A DNA stretch of 34,766 bases from Gluconobacter sp. P1C6_b (GCF_018811945.1 NZ_JACRVU010000017.1:26253-61018); one strand, 5' to 3'. Positions 22,506-31,716 are shown, numbered from the stretch's first letter. The notes: generated by a model not told the origin, from the letters alone. Translations and numbers: made by a program.

Positions 22506-24368
22506 TCAGACCCGAAGGATCTCCAGCCGCCCTCCCATGGCGGCCTGCATGGCCACCAGTTCCTGCGGCACCACGAGGTCCGGTTTTTCTGCTGGCTCAT
22601 CCTCCATGACGTCTGGCTCGCTAACCTCTTCCCCGCCTTCGTTGTCCATCACGTCTTCCAGACCCTCCGGATCAGCACACTCCAGGTCGTCTTCATCCTC
22701 GTCCTGCAGTCTGCTTTCAGCTGCATCCCATTTCGCGCGGCGGGCCTGCCTGTTTCGAACTTCCTCGGTCCAGACGCCAGTCGCCTGCGCAAAGCCTGCG
22801 GCCTCCGGAACCCAATGCCCGTCTCCCACGGCGTTCAGCAAAGCGGCCCGCATCTCTTTGCCTGTGTTGAGTGGTGCGAGCCCATGTGCCTGAACCGCCT
22901 TGGTGATCCCGGGCTTGCTGTAGGTCTTCAGGAAGTCCTCATCGGCCATGCTCGGCATGTGGGTATCCGCGTCGAACAGACAGCCCAGCAGTTCCGCTGC
23001 CATGCCCGAACCGGAGTGCATGCTCACTTCGCAGTTCATGAAACCACCGAGGCTTTCCAGCGCGTGGCGGCGGATGAGCGCCTCATCACGCACCAGCTCC
23101 CCCTCCGGGAACAGCTCTTCCATAGCGGTTTTCACCGCGTTCTCATAAGGCGACCGGCCTGATGAACCGTAAATATGGACGTTATTGGCATTCAGTGCGA
23201 GCAGCAGGCCAGCCACCAGATCCCACGGATCGGCATCTTCACTTTTCGCTTCCAGCGCCTTCTTCAGCGCGAGAGTCCGCACGGAGCCGATCATCTTCAG
23301 ACCCGTGCCGGAGATGTCCGCGCGCTCTTTCTTTGGGGGAGGCGTCTGCTCCACCACACGCGCTTCAGAGCGAGCGGTTTCTTCACCCGTGTAGCGGAAC
23401 TTCCGCTCTTCGATTTTCAGGGTACTCCGATTGAGCCAGTAGCCGACAACATCGGTCTCCTGCTCGCTCATCCAGTTCGTGACGAAGTTGTAGCCCTGAG
23501 GGCGCAGAGGCGATCCGTACTCGTCCGCCTCGATCGCAAGAGTGCCTTCAGGGCGATGCTCGGCAATCCAGTCTTCCTGCGCCGCCCGGAACGCCGTGGC
23601 ATCCGTGACGTAGCGATTATCCTCACTGCCCTGCCCGAACAGATCTTCGGTCCAGACGACGCCATGCTTTTGCGCCAGCGCATCGTCAAACCGGGCGTCC
23701 CGCGCATACCACTCGTCCTGACGCAGGTGCCAGGTGAAGTCACGCCAGTTCACGGTATCATCCGGATCTTCGGCGTTAAGACAATACCCGGCCGGGTCCT
23801 CTCCCTCCTCCACGCTCTCGGCAAACATCTCAGCCCAGGCAGCCGCCTGCTCCTCCAGAGACGACAGCGCCAGCGTCCGCCGCTCTTTGTGGTCCGGGCC
23901 ACGGCCAATTTCGATAGCGTGGAGGATTGGCGGATGCAGCTTCGCGAGCAGGGTCAGTCCACGGAGATAGGCAGGCGTGATCATCAGCGCCATGCACAGC
24001 TGCTGATCCGTATAGCCAAGCTCTTCACGCATCCGGGTTACGGCACGCCACTGGTCCGGCTCGGTCATGCCCTCACGGATCATGTTCTCACTGGCTGCCG
24101 CCAGATCCTCCAGACCATTATCGATCTTCGTCACATGGACCTGAATTTCGGTCAGACCCGCATAGATCGCCGCTTCCGTCCGTCGATGGCCCGCAATGAT
24201 CATCAGGCTGCCGTCACCGAGCTCACGCACGCGCGGCGGATGGACAAGCCCGACTGCACGGATATTCAGCGCAAGCTGGCGAATGCTCGCCTGGCCGGAT
24301 GTCGTCTGGCGGGGATTGTTCGGATTTGCGATCAGGATGTTGGGATCGACAAGGCGCAGTTCGTCCAT
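22506..24368 (-). CDS. Large ParB/Spo0J-like protein (620 aa)
   Basis: The N-terminal ~200 residues are a ParB domain: LVDPNILIANPNNPRQT (6-22), VGLVHPPRVRELG, then IIAGHRRTEAAIYAG with the CTP/nuclease-site GHRR (about 60-63). An HTH-like region follows (LGYTDQQLCMALMITPAYLR, about 117-136). The remaining ~400 residues match nothing I know and end in a long acidic stretch (about 550-600). No ParA gene is nearby, so this is probably not a classic partition protein. ParB-like proteins are frequent in plasmid leading regions. GGAG precedes ATG 24368. It is second in the operon behind leader d. Confidence 0.85.
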   Translation of the reverse strand: MDELRLVDPNILIANPNNPRQTTSGQASIRQLALNIRAVGLVHPPRVRELGDGSLMIIAGHRRTEAAIYAGLTEIQVHVTKIDNGLEDLAAASENMIREGMTEPDQWRAVTRMREELGYTDQQLCMALMITPAYLRGLTLLAKLHPPILHAIEIGRGPDHKERRTLALSSLEEQAAAWAEMFAESVEEGEDPAGYCLNAEDPDDTVNWRDFTWHLRQDEWYARDARFDDALAQKHGVVWTEDLFGQGSEDNRYVTDATAFRAAQEDWIAEHRPEGTLAIEADEYGSPLRPQGYNFVTNWMSEQETDVVGYWLNRSTLKIEERKFRYTGEETARSEARVVEQTPPPKKERADISGTGLKMIGSVRTLALKKALEAKSEDADPWDLVAGLLLALNANNVHIYGSSGRSPYENAVKTAMEELFPEGELVRDEALIRRHALESLGGFMNCEVSMHSGSGMAAELLGCLFDADTHMPSMADEDFLKTYSKPGITKAVQAHGLAPLNTGKEMRAALLNAVGDGHWVPEAAGFAQATGVWTEEVRNRQARRAKWDAAESRLQDEDEDDLECADPEGLEDVMDNEGGEEVSEPDVMEDEPAEKPDLVVPQELVAMQAAMGGRLEILRV

Positions 24369-24424
24369 GATGGGCTCCAGTGATGTCGTAAGGGTGTCGA
24401 AAAGGTATCGTGAGGGGGGAGACG

Positions 24425-24850
24425 TCAGGCGGTCAGGCTGTGCGCGAGGTGGGAGACCACACGCTCGATATGCTCGACCTCAAGCTGCCGTGTTTCCAGC
24501 GTCAGCGTGACCGTGCCGTAAGACCCGTCTTCATCGTTGTCGTAATCGGCCTGCACGCGCCGGATAACGGTTTCGACGCAGTGCCAGACCACAAGGTCAA
24601 AGCTGTTCGGAAACAGAGGGGCAATCGTCTGGTCAGGTCCAAGCGCTGCAACGGCCTTCTCAAGGGACAGGTCTTCGAACAGATCCGGACTGTCGTCCGC
24701 TGTCACATGAAGCGTTGTCCACCAGCCTTCCTTGGCCTCGTACTCAACTTTGACCACCTTCACGCCATGCGCCTGCATCGCATCAAAGATCAGCGTCAGG
24801 TTTGCTCTGAGCGCCACTTCGGCCGCGGGTTGTCCTGTCGGGTCTGACAC
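24425..24850 (-). CDS. DUF6878-like protein (141 aa)
   Basis: Starts at GTG 24850 with AGGAG upstream (MSDPTGQPAAEVALRANLTL). The block LIFDAMQAHGVKVVKVEYEA and the later DNDEDGSYGTVTLTLETRQL, ending in VEHIERVVSHL, match the pattern of DUF6878 proteins ('LFDALAAAGI..V.V.FDG' and 'ENNDGAYGEF..DV..R.I'). DUF6878 is a plasmid-associated family of unknown activity. It heads the operon continuing to the ParB-like gene, 52 nt after the folded leader at 24902. Confidence 0.6.
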   Translation of the reverse strand: MSDPTGQPAAEVALRANLTLIFDAMQAHGVKVVKVEYEAKEGWWTTLHVTADDSPDLFEDLSLEKAVAALGPDQTIAPLFPNSFDLVVWHCVETVIRRVQADYDNDEDGSYGTVTLTLETRQLEVEHIERVVSHLAHSLTA

Positions 24851-24901
24851 GCCTGTCTCCTTTTTTCTGTCGTGATGATCTCGGCGCGGGCACGGGGCGT
24901 G

Positions 24902-25020
24902 GCTTCGCGCAAGGCCGCGCGTCAGCGCGCCCGGCCTGAGCCTTGCGCGGAGCCGCGACCTGTGGCGGCTCCATCTCTCTTTTCTTCTTGTTTTCCCGCC
25001 CCCTTCTCTTCTTCCTGAGG
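24902..25020 (-). promoter_or_regulatory. Cloverleaf leader element (copy d)
   Basis: A 14-bp outer stem with one G-U pair (24902-24915 with 24940-24953) encloses hairpin CGCGC-GTCA-GCGCG (24916-24929). A second hairpin, GGAGCCGC/GCGGCTCC (24949-24956 with 24965-24972), overlaps its edge. A purine-rich minus-strand tract follows to about 25020. Its 36-nt core (24910-24945) is identical to 26379-26414. The stem ends 52 nt before GTG 24850. Confidence 0.7.
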
Positions 25021-25039
25021 CAGGCAAGGCGCTGTCGGC

Positions 25040-25348
25040 TCAGTCGTAAAAAGGCAGCGTCTCGTCGATCGACCCGTCCCGATCGAAGTGGATGTAGTGG
25101 CAGTCCTGCTCCCGCGCCTGAGCCATCAGAGCGGCCAGTTCGGGAGATACGTCCTGCGGGACGTCCTCCGCCTCAGTGGGCACATGGATCATCCAGCCAT
25201 AAGGCCCGCCAAGACAACTTCGCCCTGCCGTGCCCCCGCTGCTGAGATAAAGCTCGCACGCATCGCGCTCTGCGAGCGGAAGATGCCCGGTGCTGAGATC
25301 CAGGTGTCGGCAGACGAAGCCTGCGGACGTCGGAAGAACTTCACTCAT
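25040..25348 (-). CDS. DUF5983-like protein (102 aa)
   Basis: ATG 25348 overlaps the upstream stop (ATGA). The sequence MSEVLPTSAGFVCRHLDLST, then GPYGWMIHVPTEAEDVP and SPELAALMAQAREQDCHYIH followed by FDRDGSIDETLPFYD, fits the DUF5983 layout: an N-terminal strand, a 'yGw.i.v' block, and a 'C.yi.FD.D...D.LP.y' end. The function of that family is unknown; it is found beside antirestriction genes on mobile elements. It is last in the operon 26318-25040. Confidence 0.55.
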   Translation of the reverse strand: MSEVLPTSAGFVCRHLDLSTGHLPLAERDACELYLSSGGTAGRSCLGGPYGWMIHVPTEAEDVPQDVSPELAALMAQAREQDCHYIHFDRDGSIDETLPFYD

Positions 25349-25686
25349 GTCCGGGCCTCCGGCCGGACAATGAACGACGTCAGACAACTGCCCCCTGTCC
25401 AGCGATCCAAGGTCAGCATCATCTCGACGCCCTCAAGCGTTTGGGCAATAGTCCCATTCAGGCGGCCCCGTTGCAGATCCTCCGGGGTAATTACGGGCGG
25501 CGCGTTGCGGTCCACGAAATCGGCTTCCGCGCAGGTCGCATCCTTGTATGGCCCGTGCCAGTCATTCCCGTTGACGGGATAGGTGTCCACGGTGCGCAGA
25601 AGAGCCTCACCATTCGGATAGGTGAAAATCTCCACGTTCACACCGCATAGAACCTTGGAAATGATGGCCTTGTCCGTCCGGCTCAT
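25345..25686 (-). CDS. WHGPY-family small protein, paralog 2
   Basis: A 113-aa protein starting at ATG 25686, which overlaps the upstream stop. It is homologous to 20032-20406 through DWHGPYKDATCAEADFVDRN, PP, LNGTI and LDRWTG, with roughly equal spacing. Having two copies in separate leader-driven operons suggests a duplicated, useful accessory function. No named family recognised. Confidence 0.7.
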   Translation of the reverse strand: MSRTDKAIISKVLCGVNVEIFTYPNGEALLRTVDTYPVNGNDWHGPYKDATCAEADFVDRNAPPVITPEDLQRGRLNGTIAQTLEGVEMMLTLDRWTGGSCLTSFIVRPEART

Positions 25687-26318
25687 GCCGCGCACTCCAC
25701 AAATGGGGTCAGACCTTTCATGATGGAGTGGCGCTCGTGACATGGTCCATAAACTGTCGCCCGGTTATAGACAGGCGCGTCGTCCAGATTGGAGTATGCC
25801 AGAAAGATGGCCGCATCCTTTGGATCACGCAGCAGGTTCAGCCAGGACCACACCGGGGTCTCGCCTGTCATCTCCGGGGCCTTGATAGCGGACAGCTCGT
25901 CCACACGCTTCTGGAGCCACGCTGAAACCGGCCCCTTGCGGAGCGCGAATTTTCCCGTGCAGGTCATGCCTCGATCAAGAAGCGCCTGCGCGGCTACGGC
26001 ATCCCGCAAAACAGTCCGGCACTTGCGAATATAGGTTTCTGCCTGCGTCTCACTGGCACCGGAGAAGCGCATTCCGCCGCCCTCACAAGAGGCAGCGTAC
26101 TGCACCACCTGACGCATGATCTCCCAGTTCTGCCCCGCCCCAATCAGGGACCAGCTTCTCGCGCGGAGCGAGCCCCGCCCCTCATAGACATTATTATCGC
26201 CACCCAGCTCCATCAGCAGATACTGATCGGCATAAAAGCTGCTATCCGCGACATGAGGGCGCAGGGTCGCTGCCGGAAGTCGCACGGCGGCGAGGTCATA
26301 GACGATACGATAGGACAT
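25683..26318 (-). CDS. Hypothetical protein (211 aa), operon head
   Basis: MSYRIVYDLAAVRLPAATLR... starts at ATG 26318 with AGGA eight bases upstream. It is soluble; visible blocks are YLLMELGGDNNVYEGRGSLR (about 34-53) and a C-terminal AIFLAYSNLDDAPVYNRATV. No domain recognised. The sequence is well balanced and looks conserved in style with the other accessory genes. It heads an ATGA-linked operon with the WHGPY and DUF5983-like genes, 52 nt after leader e. Confidence 0.7.
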   Translation of the reverse strand: MSYRIVYDLAAVRLPAATLRPHVADSSFYADQYLLMELGGDNNVYEGRGSLRARSWSLIGAGQNWEIMRQVVQYAASCEGGGMRFSGASETQAETYIRKCRTVLRDAVAAQALLDRGMTCTGKFALRKGPVSAWLQKRVDELSAIKAPEMTGETPVWSWLNLLRDPKDAAIFLAYSNLDDAPVYNRATVYGPCHERHSIMKGLTPFVECAA

Positions 26319-26369
26319 GCTCTCTTCCTCTGATCTCTCTTTCAACCTCTTCGCGGATGCAGGGGCTGT

Positions 26370-26450
26370 CCGGTGCGGCAAGGCCGCGCGTCAGCGCGCC
26401 CGGCCTGAGCCTTGCCGCACCGGGCGGGCCATGCCCGTCCCTTCTCCTCT
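26370..26450 (-). promoter_or_regulatory. Cloverleaf leader element (copy e)
   Basis: A perfect 15-bp outer stem (26370-26384 with 26409-26423) encloses CGCGC-GTCA-GCGCG (26385-26398). The core is identical to copy d, yet the outer parts of the stem differ while staying fully paired. A shorter purine tract follows on the minus strand. The stem ends 52 nt before ATG 26318. Confidence 0.7.
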
Positions 26451-26452
26451 CC

Positions 26453-29400
26453 CTATGCTGCCGTCTCTGCTTCTTCGTCTTCTTCCCCATTGTCGTTGAC
26501 CGTCAGGCTTTCCATCGCGGCCAGAGCCTCGGCAGCCTCGGCCTCCCGCCGCGCTGTATCCTCGGCCAGATCCGCCTCCAGAGACGCCATTTCCTCCTCC
26601 TTCTCCTCCAGGAGTGCGGCCTCGCGGAACGGCATCCCGTCACGGGCGCGATAGCCGGGCAGTTTGCGCTCCGTTTCGGCCAGCAGCCGCTGCGCATCCG
26701 CAAGCTCGCTATCGAAACGCAGCAGGGTGTTCTCGATGCGGGCAATAAAGCCGAGCGGCGCAGTGTCGTGATCAAAGTCGATGCCGATCATCCGGCCCTC
26801 GGCCGCGATCGCAATCGTCGCCTCCCATTGCGTCTCATCCATGAAGGTCGAATCCCAGGTCTCGCACACCAGCTCGAAACCGCCGATCTCGCCAAGCGTC
26901 CACCGACCTTTCGCCTCTGCCCTCTCGGCTGTGCGTGCCTGTCCCATCAGCCACTTGCCAGCGTCCTGGCGGTCGGTCATTACATCCGACTTGCGTACAA
27001 GCTCGAACGCCTCGCCCCGTGTCGACTGACGCTTTGCAATATCGGCCCCGACTTTCGGGATAAACGCTTCCGCAGTCCTCTGATCGCGCTCCGTCCGTTC
27101 GATCGCGCGACGCACGTTGAACTGGTCGTCGTAATGGGCAGCCTTGAGACGACGCAGGCGGGCAAGCTCCGCTTCCAGTCCCGCCTTTTTCATGAGGCGT
27201 TCGTCGCCCGAGGCCAGTGCCTTCGCCATGGCGAACTGGTTCGCACTCTCGCCAATATCCTCCAGACGGCGGATCGACCGGTCCCCCGACATGGCCAGAC
27301 ACAGGAAGCGCTGCTTGCGCTCCAGAAGCTGCCAGTTCGTGGCATCCACCGAGCCTTTCAGGGCGTAGGCGTAAATCTGGATGACCGGGTTCTGGTTGCC
27401 CTGGCGTTCGATCCGTCCCTCACGCTGGATAATGTCGGCCACCAGCCAGGGCACATCCAGATGGTGCAGGGCAATCAGACGCTGCTGTGCGTTCACGCCC
27501 GTGCCCATTGTCGCACTCGAGCCGATCAGGATGCGTTTGCGTCCGGAATTGAGATCCCGGAACAGTCCCTGCTTGGCAGCACTTTTCTTGTAGTGCTGCA
27601 TGAAGGCGATCTGCTCGCGCGGCACACCCATCCGCATCAGCTCGTCGCGGATCCACAGATAGGCCGAGAAGCCCCGTTTCTCCAGCGCCGTTTCCGTGCC
27701 CAGATCCGAGAAGATCATCTGCACGGCCCCGGGCAGGTCATACGGCTTGCCGGTATCGGGATCGGTGTAGCGGTTGTCGCGCGTCTCCTTCCAGATGTCG
27801 AAGACCTTCGCGATCATGACGTTCAGCTTGTTGCTGTTGTCATTCGCCTCCCAGGGCCGGACAAAGCGCAGATCGATCGCGGCATGACGCGCATCGTTGA
27901 TCACGGACAGGATGATATCCTCACCCTTCTGCGGCTTGCCCTTGCGCTCCTCGATCACCTTGATCCGGGCTTCCAGTTCCTTCTGGTAATCGCGGAAGGC
28001 GGGTCCGCTGTCTGCGACGATGATCTGTCGACTGCCCGTGGCGATTTCAGGCAGTTTCACGTACTGGCGCAGGTCGTCCTGCTGCACGACGTCCGCGAAA
28101 TGCCGGTACATGGCCATCAGATCGGCCACGTTCACGAACTCCGCAAACCGCGTCACAGGCTTGTACAGCCCGCTCGGCTGAAGCTCGAGTTCCGTGCGGG
28201 TCTCCCCGAAATTGGCGGCCCACGCGTCGAACTCATGCAGGCCACGCTCGATCAGGGCGTCGATCTGCTGGAAGCGCTGCACATTGTACATCTCGCCCAG
28301 AGTGTTCGTAATCGGCGAGCCCGAGGCCATAACCAGTTCGCGACCGGGGTTGAGACGGCTCAGATAGCGGGCCTTGACGTACAGGTCCCAGGCACGCCCG
28401 CTGCCATTCGGATCGACGCCTTTGAGGCTGGACTGGTTCGTACCGAAACTCAGCTTGCGGAACTGCTGCGCCTCATCCACGAGGATCTGGTCGATCCCGA
28501 TCTCGCCGAGATGCACCAGATCGTCCTTGCGGCTTGCCAGCCCCTCCAGCTTGGCCTCCATCCCCTCCTTCATGCGCTCGATGCGCTTGCGCGAGATGCG
28601 GTCGTCTTCGTCCACATCGCATAGCAAGCTCTCGTAGGACGCGATCTGCGCTTCGATCATCTCCTGTTCGAATTTGGTCTCGACCGGAATGAACTTGAAG
28701 GCATCATGCGTGATGATGATCGCATCCCACTGTCCCGTGGCCGCACGGGCAAGGAAGCGCTGGCGCTTCGCCTTCACGAAGTTCGTCTCGTCCGCGACCA
28801 GGATCTTCGCGGTCGGGTACAGCATCAGGAACTCGCGGGCCATCTGCGCCAGACAATGTCCCGGCACCACAACCATGGCCTTCGAGATCAGGCCAAGACG
28901 GCGCTGCTCCATGATCGCCGCGCACATCGAGAAGGTTTTCCCCGAGCCCACGGCATGGGCCATGTAAGTGTTGCCCGTGGCGATGATGCGCCAGACCACC
29001 CGCTTCTGGTGGGCACGCAGCTGGATCGTGGTGCTGGCCCCGGGCAACTGCAGATGCGAGCCGTCAAAGGCGCGGGGGACGAGGTTGTTGTAGGTGTCGT
29101 TATACAGCCGCACCAGACGCTCGGCGCGCTCTGGATCCTGCCACACCCAGGTCTGGAAGGCTGTCTTGATGGCGGCGAGCTTTTCCTTGGCGGCCTCGGT
29201 CTCCTGGGCATTCAGCTGCCGGTGCTCGCCGTTCTCGTCGCGCCAGGTGTCCCAGATCTGCGGAATGGTCTGATTGAGCGCATCCTCGATCAGTTCCCCT
29301 GCGGGACGGCGTTCGGTGCCCCAGACGGACGTCGCTTCGGCCTTGCCCCGGAACGGTCCTTTGTCCAGGGTCCAGGACGCCACCTCCTTCGTATGCCACA

Positions 29401-31594
29401 CGCCGGCTTCGACCCCGATCACCTCGGCGATGAAGCCCTCGATATCGGCGGTCGGGATCCACGGCGCGCCCAGACGGGCTGTAATGTCACTCGGCCGCAG
29501 GTCCTCGGGCTGGGCCTCTTCCAGCGCGGCCACGGTGCGGGCAAAGCGCGGATCGGTCTCAGCGGCCTTGCGGGCGTCTGCCAGCTTCGTGCGCACGGCC
29601 CCTGACAGGGCTTCGTCGGCAGGCACCCAAACATCGCGTCCGGGCTGGCTGCGTCCGGCATCGAGGTAGATGGCACTGCCCAGTTCGGCGATGACCTCAT
29701 CCTCGGACCGCCCCAGCAGCTCTGCAATGCGCGGGATCTCCACCACACCCGTCTCATGCAAACAGACCGCAAGCGCGTCATGGGCGCTGTGGACCTCCGG
29801 CTCCAGCGTCACCTGGATCACACGCTCGGAGAACAGCGGCCCCTGTGTGCCGACCTGCCGGTCCTCGTCGTACTCCTCGATCGAGCTGACCAGCCAGACA
29901 TCCGGATCGTCGTAGAAGGGCTGGAGGTTCGGACGCCGCTGCGTCGTGCTCTCGTCCCCGGTTTTGGGATCAACACGCGTGCTGGTCAGCGTCAGGTTGA
30001 TCGGACCGAACTGGCGCACGAACGTCTGGTAGACGCGCTTGAGGTCCGCCTGGAGCGCACTGTAAGGCAGGTTCTCCACCTGGGCGCGCAGGACCGCACG
30101 GGCGGCATCGCGAACCGGAATCAGACCTTCGATAATGCGCGCGTGCTTCTGGAAAATACCGTCCTTCTGCTCGCCTTTCTTGACCTTCACCGCTACCGAC
30201 TGGCCGTCGATGATCTGGTGCAGCGCCCCCTTCTCGATCAGGTAGCTGCCTTCCTTGAGGCTCGCCCCCTCCCCTGCCGTGCCGACATCCGCACGTCGGC
30301 TTTCCCGCAACGCCTCGACGTCAAGCGTCTGCGGCACAGGGAAGCGTGCCAGCGCGGCGAGGCGGGAGAGTGCGCTCGGCAGGGCGTCGTCGAGCATCAG
30401 CATCGGGTTCGGTGCGCAGGTGTATTCCGGCCCGAACTGTCCGCTCGTCCAGCCGTGCCGACCCAGCACCTGCTGACCGTTCTCCACAAAATAGCGGTTG
30501 ATGCTGAGCGGTCCCTCCCCTTCGTCGGTGTCGGGCAGGTCCGCAACGTCCAGCCAGGCGGTGTCGTCCGGGGTGTCCCCGATCTCACGGCGGCGCAGGA
30601 CCAGCACGTCCACGACCACATCAGTTCCGGCATCATCGCGCATCGCGCCAGCCGGCAAGCGGACCGCGCCCACCAGGTCCGCCGTTTCGAACAAATGCCG
30701 GCGCGCAGTGGCGTCGCGCTTGTCCATCGTCCAGCGTGACGTCACGAACAGACCCATGGCACCGGGGCGCAGGCGGGAGACGGAGCGTGCGATGAAGTAG
30801 TCATGCAGGGACAGGCCAAGCCGCCCCAGCTCGTCCGTGCCACGCACCGTGCGGTTGCTGAACGGCGGGTTGCCAATCGTGAGGTCGAACTGCTCGGCAA
30901 TCTTCGCCGTCGTGAAGTCCTCAGACCGGACCCACTGGTTCGGAAACAGCTTGCGGGCGATGCGGGCCGTCAGAGGGTCGTTCTCGATCGCCGTCCAGGC
31001 CGTCTTCGGGGCCAGTTTCTCCGGGATCGCGCCCATGAACAGACCCGTGCCACAGCCCGGCTCCAGCGCACGTCCGCCGCGGAACCCCATCTGCGCGACC
31101 AGATCCCACAGCGCATGCACGATCAGTTCCGGCGTGTAATGCGCGTACTGTGTGGCCCGCGCCAGTCCGGCCCGCTCCTGTTGACTCGTCAGCGTCTCAA
31201 GCTGCACCCCGATTTCTTCCCAGCCCTGACGGAACGCTTCGCCCGGACGGGGGAACAGGCTGTTGGCCAGCTCCCCGGCACCAAATCCCGTAAACTTCGC
31301 CAGCACCGCCTGTTCCTGAGGCGTTGCATTGCGACCTTCGGCCTCAAGTTCGGACAGCAGTCGGATCGCCGTCAGGTTGTCCCGCGCCCGCGCCTTCCAT
31401 CCCTGGGCGAGCCCACGCGTCCCGCGGAGGCAGAAGTCGACCTTCGGCGCGATAACCGGAGTGCTGACAGCCTGCGCAACGACCTTGGCTGCCTCGTCAA
31501 GAGCCTTGTCGCCAGGCAGCTCACCCCAGAAAAGATTGGCGTTCGCGCCCCCAAGGGCGGATGTGTCGAAGAAGCTCAGCTGTGCCTTGCTCAT
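26453..31594 (-). CDS. Giant N6-adenine methyltransferase-SNF2 helicase (DarB-like)
   Basis: A 1713-aa multidomain protein. An N-terminal adenine methyltransferase domain shows LEPGCGTG (177-184, SAM binding), TAIENDP (201-207) and IGNPPFSN with the catalytic NPPF at 242-245. A superfamily 2/SNF2 helicase follows: AHAVGSGKT (Walker A, near 880), VDEAQQFR (near 1038), SSATMGTGVNAQQRL (near 1360) and IIQREGRIERQG (near 1393). The C-terminus is helical and acidic, rich in Glu. Proteins of this plan occur on conjugative plasmids and phages; the best known, P1 DarB, protects incoming DNA from type I restriction. GGAG precedes ATG 31594. It follows the 89-aa gene behind leader a. Confidence 0.9.
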   Translation of the reverse strand: MSKAQLSFFDTSALGGANANLFWGELPGDKALDEAAKVVAQAVSTPVIAPKVDFCLRGTRGLAQGWKARARDNLTAIRLLSELEAEGRNATPQEQAVLAKFTGFGAGELANSLFPRPGEAFRQGWEEIGVQLETLTSQQERAGLARATQYAHYTPELIVHALWDLVAQMGFRGGRALEPGCGTGLFMGAIPEKLAPKTAWTAIENDPLTARIARKLFPNQWVRSEDFTTAKIAEQFDLTIGNPPFSNRTVRGTDELGRLGLSLHDYFIARSVSRLRPGAMGLFVTSRWTMDKRDATARRHLFETADLVGAVRLPAGAMRDDAGTDVVVDVLVLRRREIGDTPDDTAWLDVADLPDTDEGEGPLSINRYFVENGQQVLGRHGWTSGQFGPEYTCAPNPMLMLDDALPSALSRLAALARFPVPQTLDVEALRESRRADVGTAGEGASLKEGSYLIEKGALHQIIDGQSVAVKVKKGEQKDGIFQKHARIIEGLIPVRDAARAVLRAQVENLPYSALQADLKRVYQTFVRQFGPINLTLTSTRVDPKTGDESTTQRRPNLQPFYDDPDVWLVSSIEEYDEDRQVGTQGPLFSERVIQVTLEPEVHSAHDALAVCLHETGVVEIPRIAELLGRSEDEVIAELGSAIYLDAGRSQPGRDVWVPADEALSGAVRTKLADARKAAETDPRFARTVAALEEAQPEDLRPSDITARLGAPWIPTADIEGFIAEVIGVEAGVWHTKEVASWTLDKGPFRGKAEATSVWGTERRPAGELIEDALNQTIPQIWDTWRDENGEHRQLNAQETEAAKEKLAAIKTAFQTWVWQDPERAERLVRLYNDTYNNLVPRAFDGSHLQLPGASTTIQLRAHQKRVVWRIIATGNTYMAHAVGSGKTFSMCAAIMEQRRLGLISKAMVVVPGHCLAQMAREFLMLYPTAKILVADETNFVKAKRQRFLARAATGQWDAIIITHDAFKFIPVETKFEQEMIEAQIASYESLLCDVDEDDRISRKRIERMKEGMEAKLEGLASRKDDLVHLGEIGIDQILVDEAQQFRKLSFGTNQSSLKGVDPNGSGRAWDLYVKARYLSRLNPGRELVMASGSPITNTLGEMYNVQRFQQIDALIERGLHEFDAWAANFGETRTELELQPSGLYKPVTRFAEFVNVADLMAMYRHFADVVQQDDLRQYVKLPEIATGSRQIIVADSGPAFRDYQKELEARIKVIEERKGKPQKGEDIILSVINDARHAAIDLRFVRPWEANDNSNKLNVMIAKVFDIWKETRDNRYTDPDTGKPYDLPGAVQMIFSDLGTETALEKRGFSAYLWIRDELMRMGVPREQIAFMQHYKKSAAKQGLFRDLNSGRKRILIGSSATMGTGVNAQQRLIALHHLDVPWLVADIIQREGRIERQGNQNPVIQIYAYALKGSVDATNWQLLERKQRFLCLAMSGDRSIRRLEDIGESANQFAMAKALASGDERLMKKAGLEAELARLRRLKAAHYDDQFNVRRAIERTERDQRTAEAFIPKVGADIAKRQSTRGEAFELVRKSDVMTDRQDAGKWLMGQARTAERAEAKGRWTLGEIGGFELVCETWDSTFMDETQWEATIAIAAEGRMIGIDFDHDTAPLGFIARIENTLLRFDSELADAQRLLAETERKLPGYRARDGMPFREAALLEEKEEEMASLEADLAEDTARREAEAAEALAAMESLTVNDNGEEDEEAETAA

Positions 31595-31614
31595 GGGAAA
31601 ACTCCGGACAAGCG

Positions 31615-31707
31615 GCCGCGCCCGGTGCTGCGCGCGGCAGACCGGGGGGCCAGAAAAACGGGATGATGGAATTGCGGGACGAGCCGCGCCCGGCTCAGGC
31701 GCGCGGC
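31615..31707. repeat. Pair of similar GC hairpins before the giant gene
   Basis: GCCGCGC/GCGCGGC stems occur at 31615-31621/31632-31638 and again at 31683-31689/31701-31707. Both begin GCCGCGCCCGG and end GCGCGCGGC. They lie between the 89-aa gene and the methylase-helicase gene and may adjust expression within the operon. Confidence 0.45.
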
Positions 31708-31716
31708 ATCAGGGGA

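Noticed and set aside
23175-24383. A 402-codon open frame on the plus strand
   Set aside because: Antisense shadow of the ParB-like gene; the minus strand carries clear ParB motifs and a good ribosome site.
26357-28624. A 755-codon open frame on the plus strand
   Set aside because: It is fully antisense to the well-supported methylase-helicase gene, has no recognisable motif, and arises from the codon bias of GC-rich DNA.
28706-30739. Two long plus-strand frames (299 and 327 codons)
   Set aside because: Both lie opposite the methylase-helicase gene and read as composition shadows.
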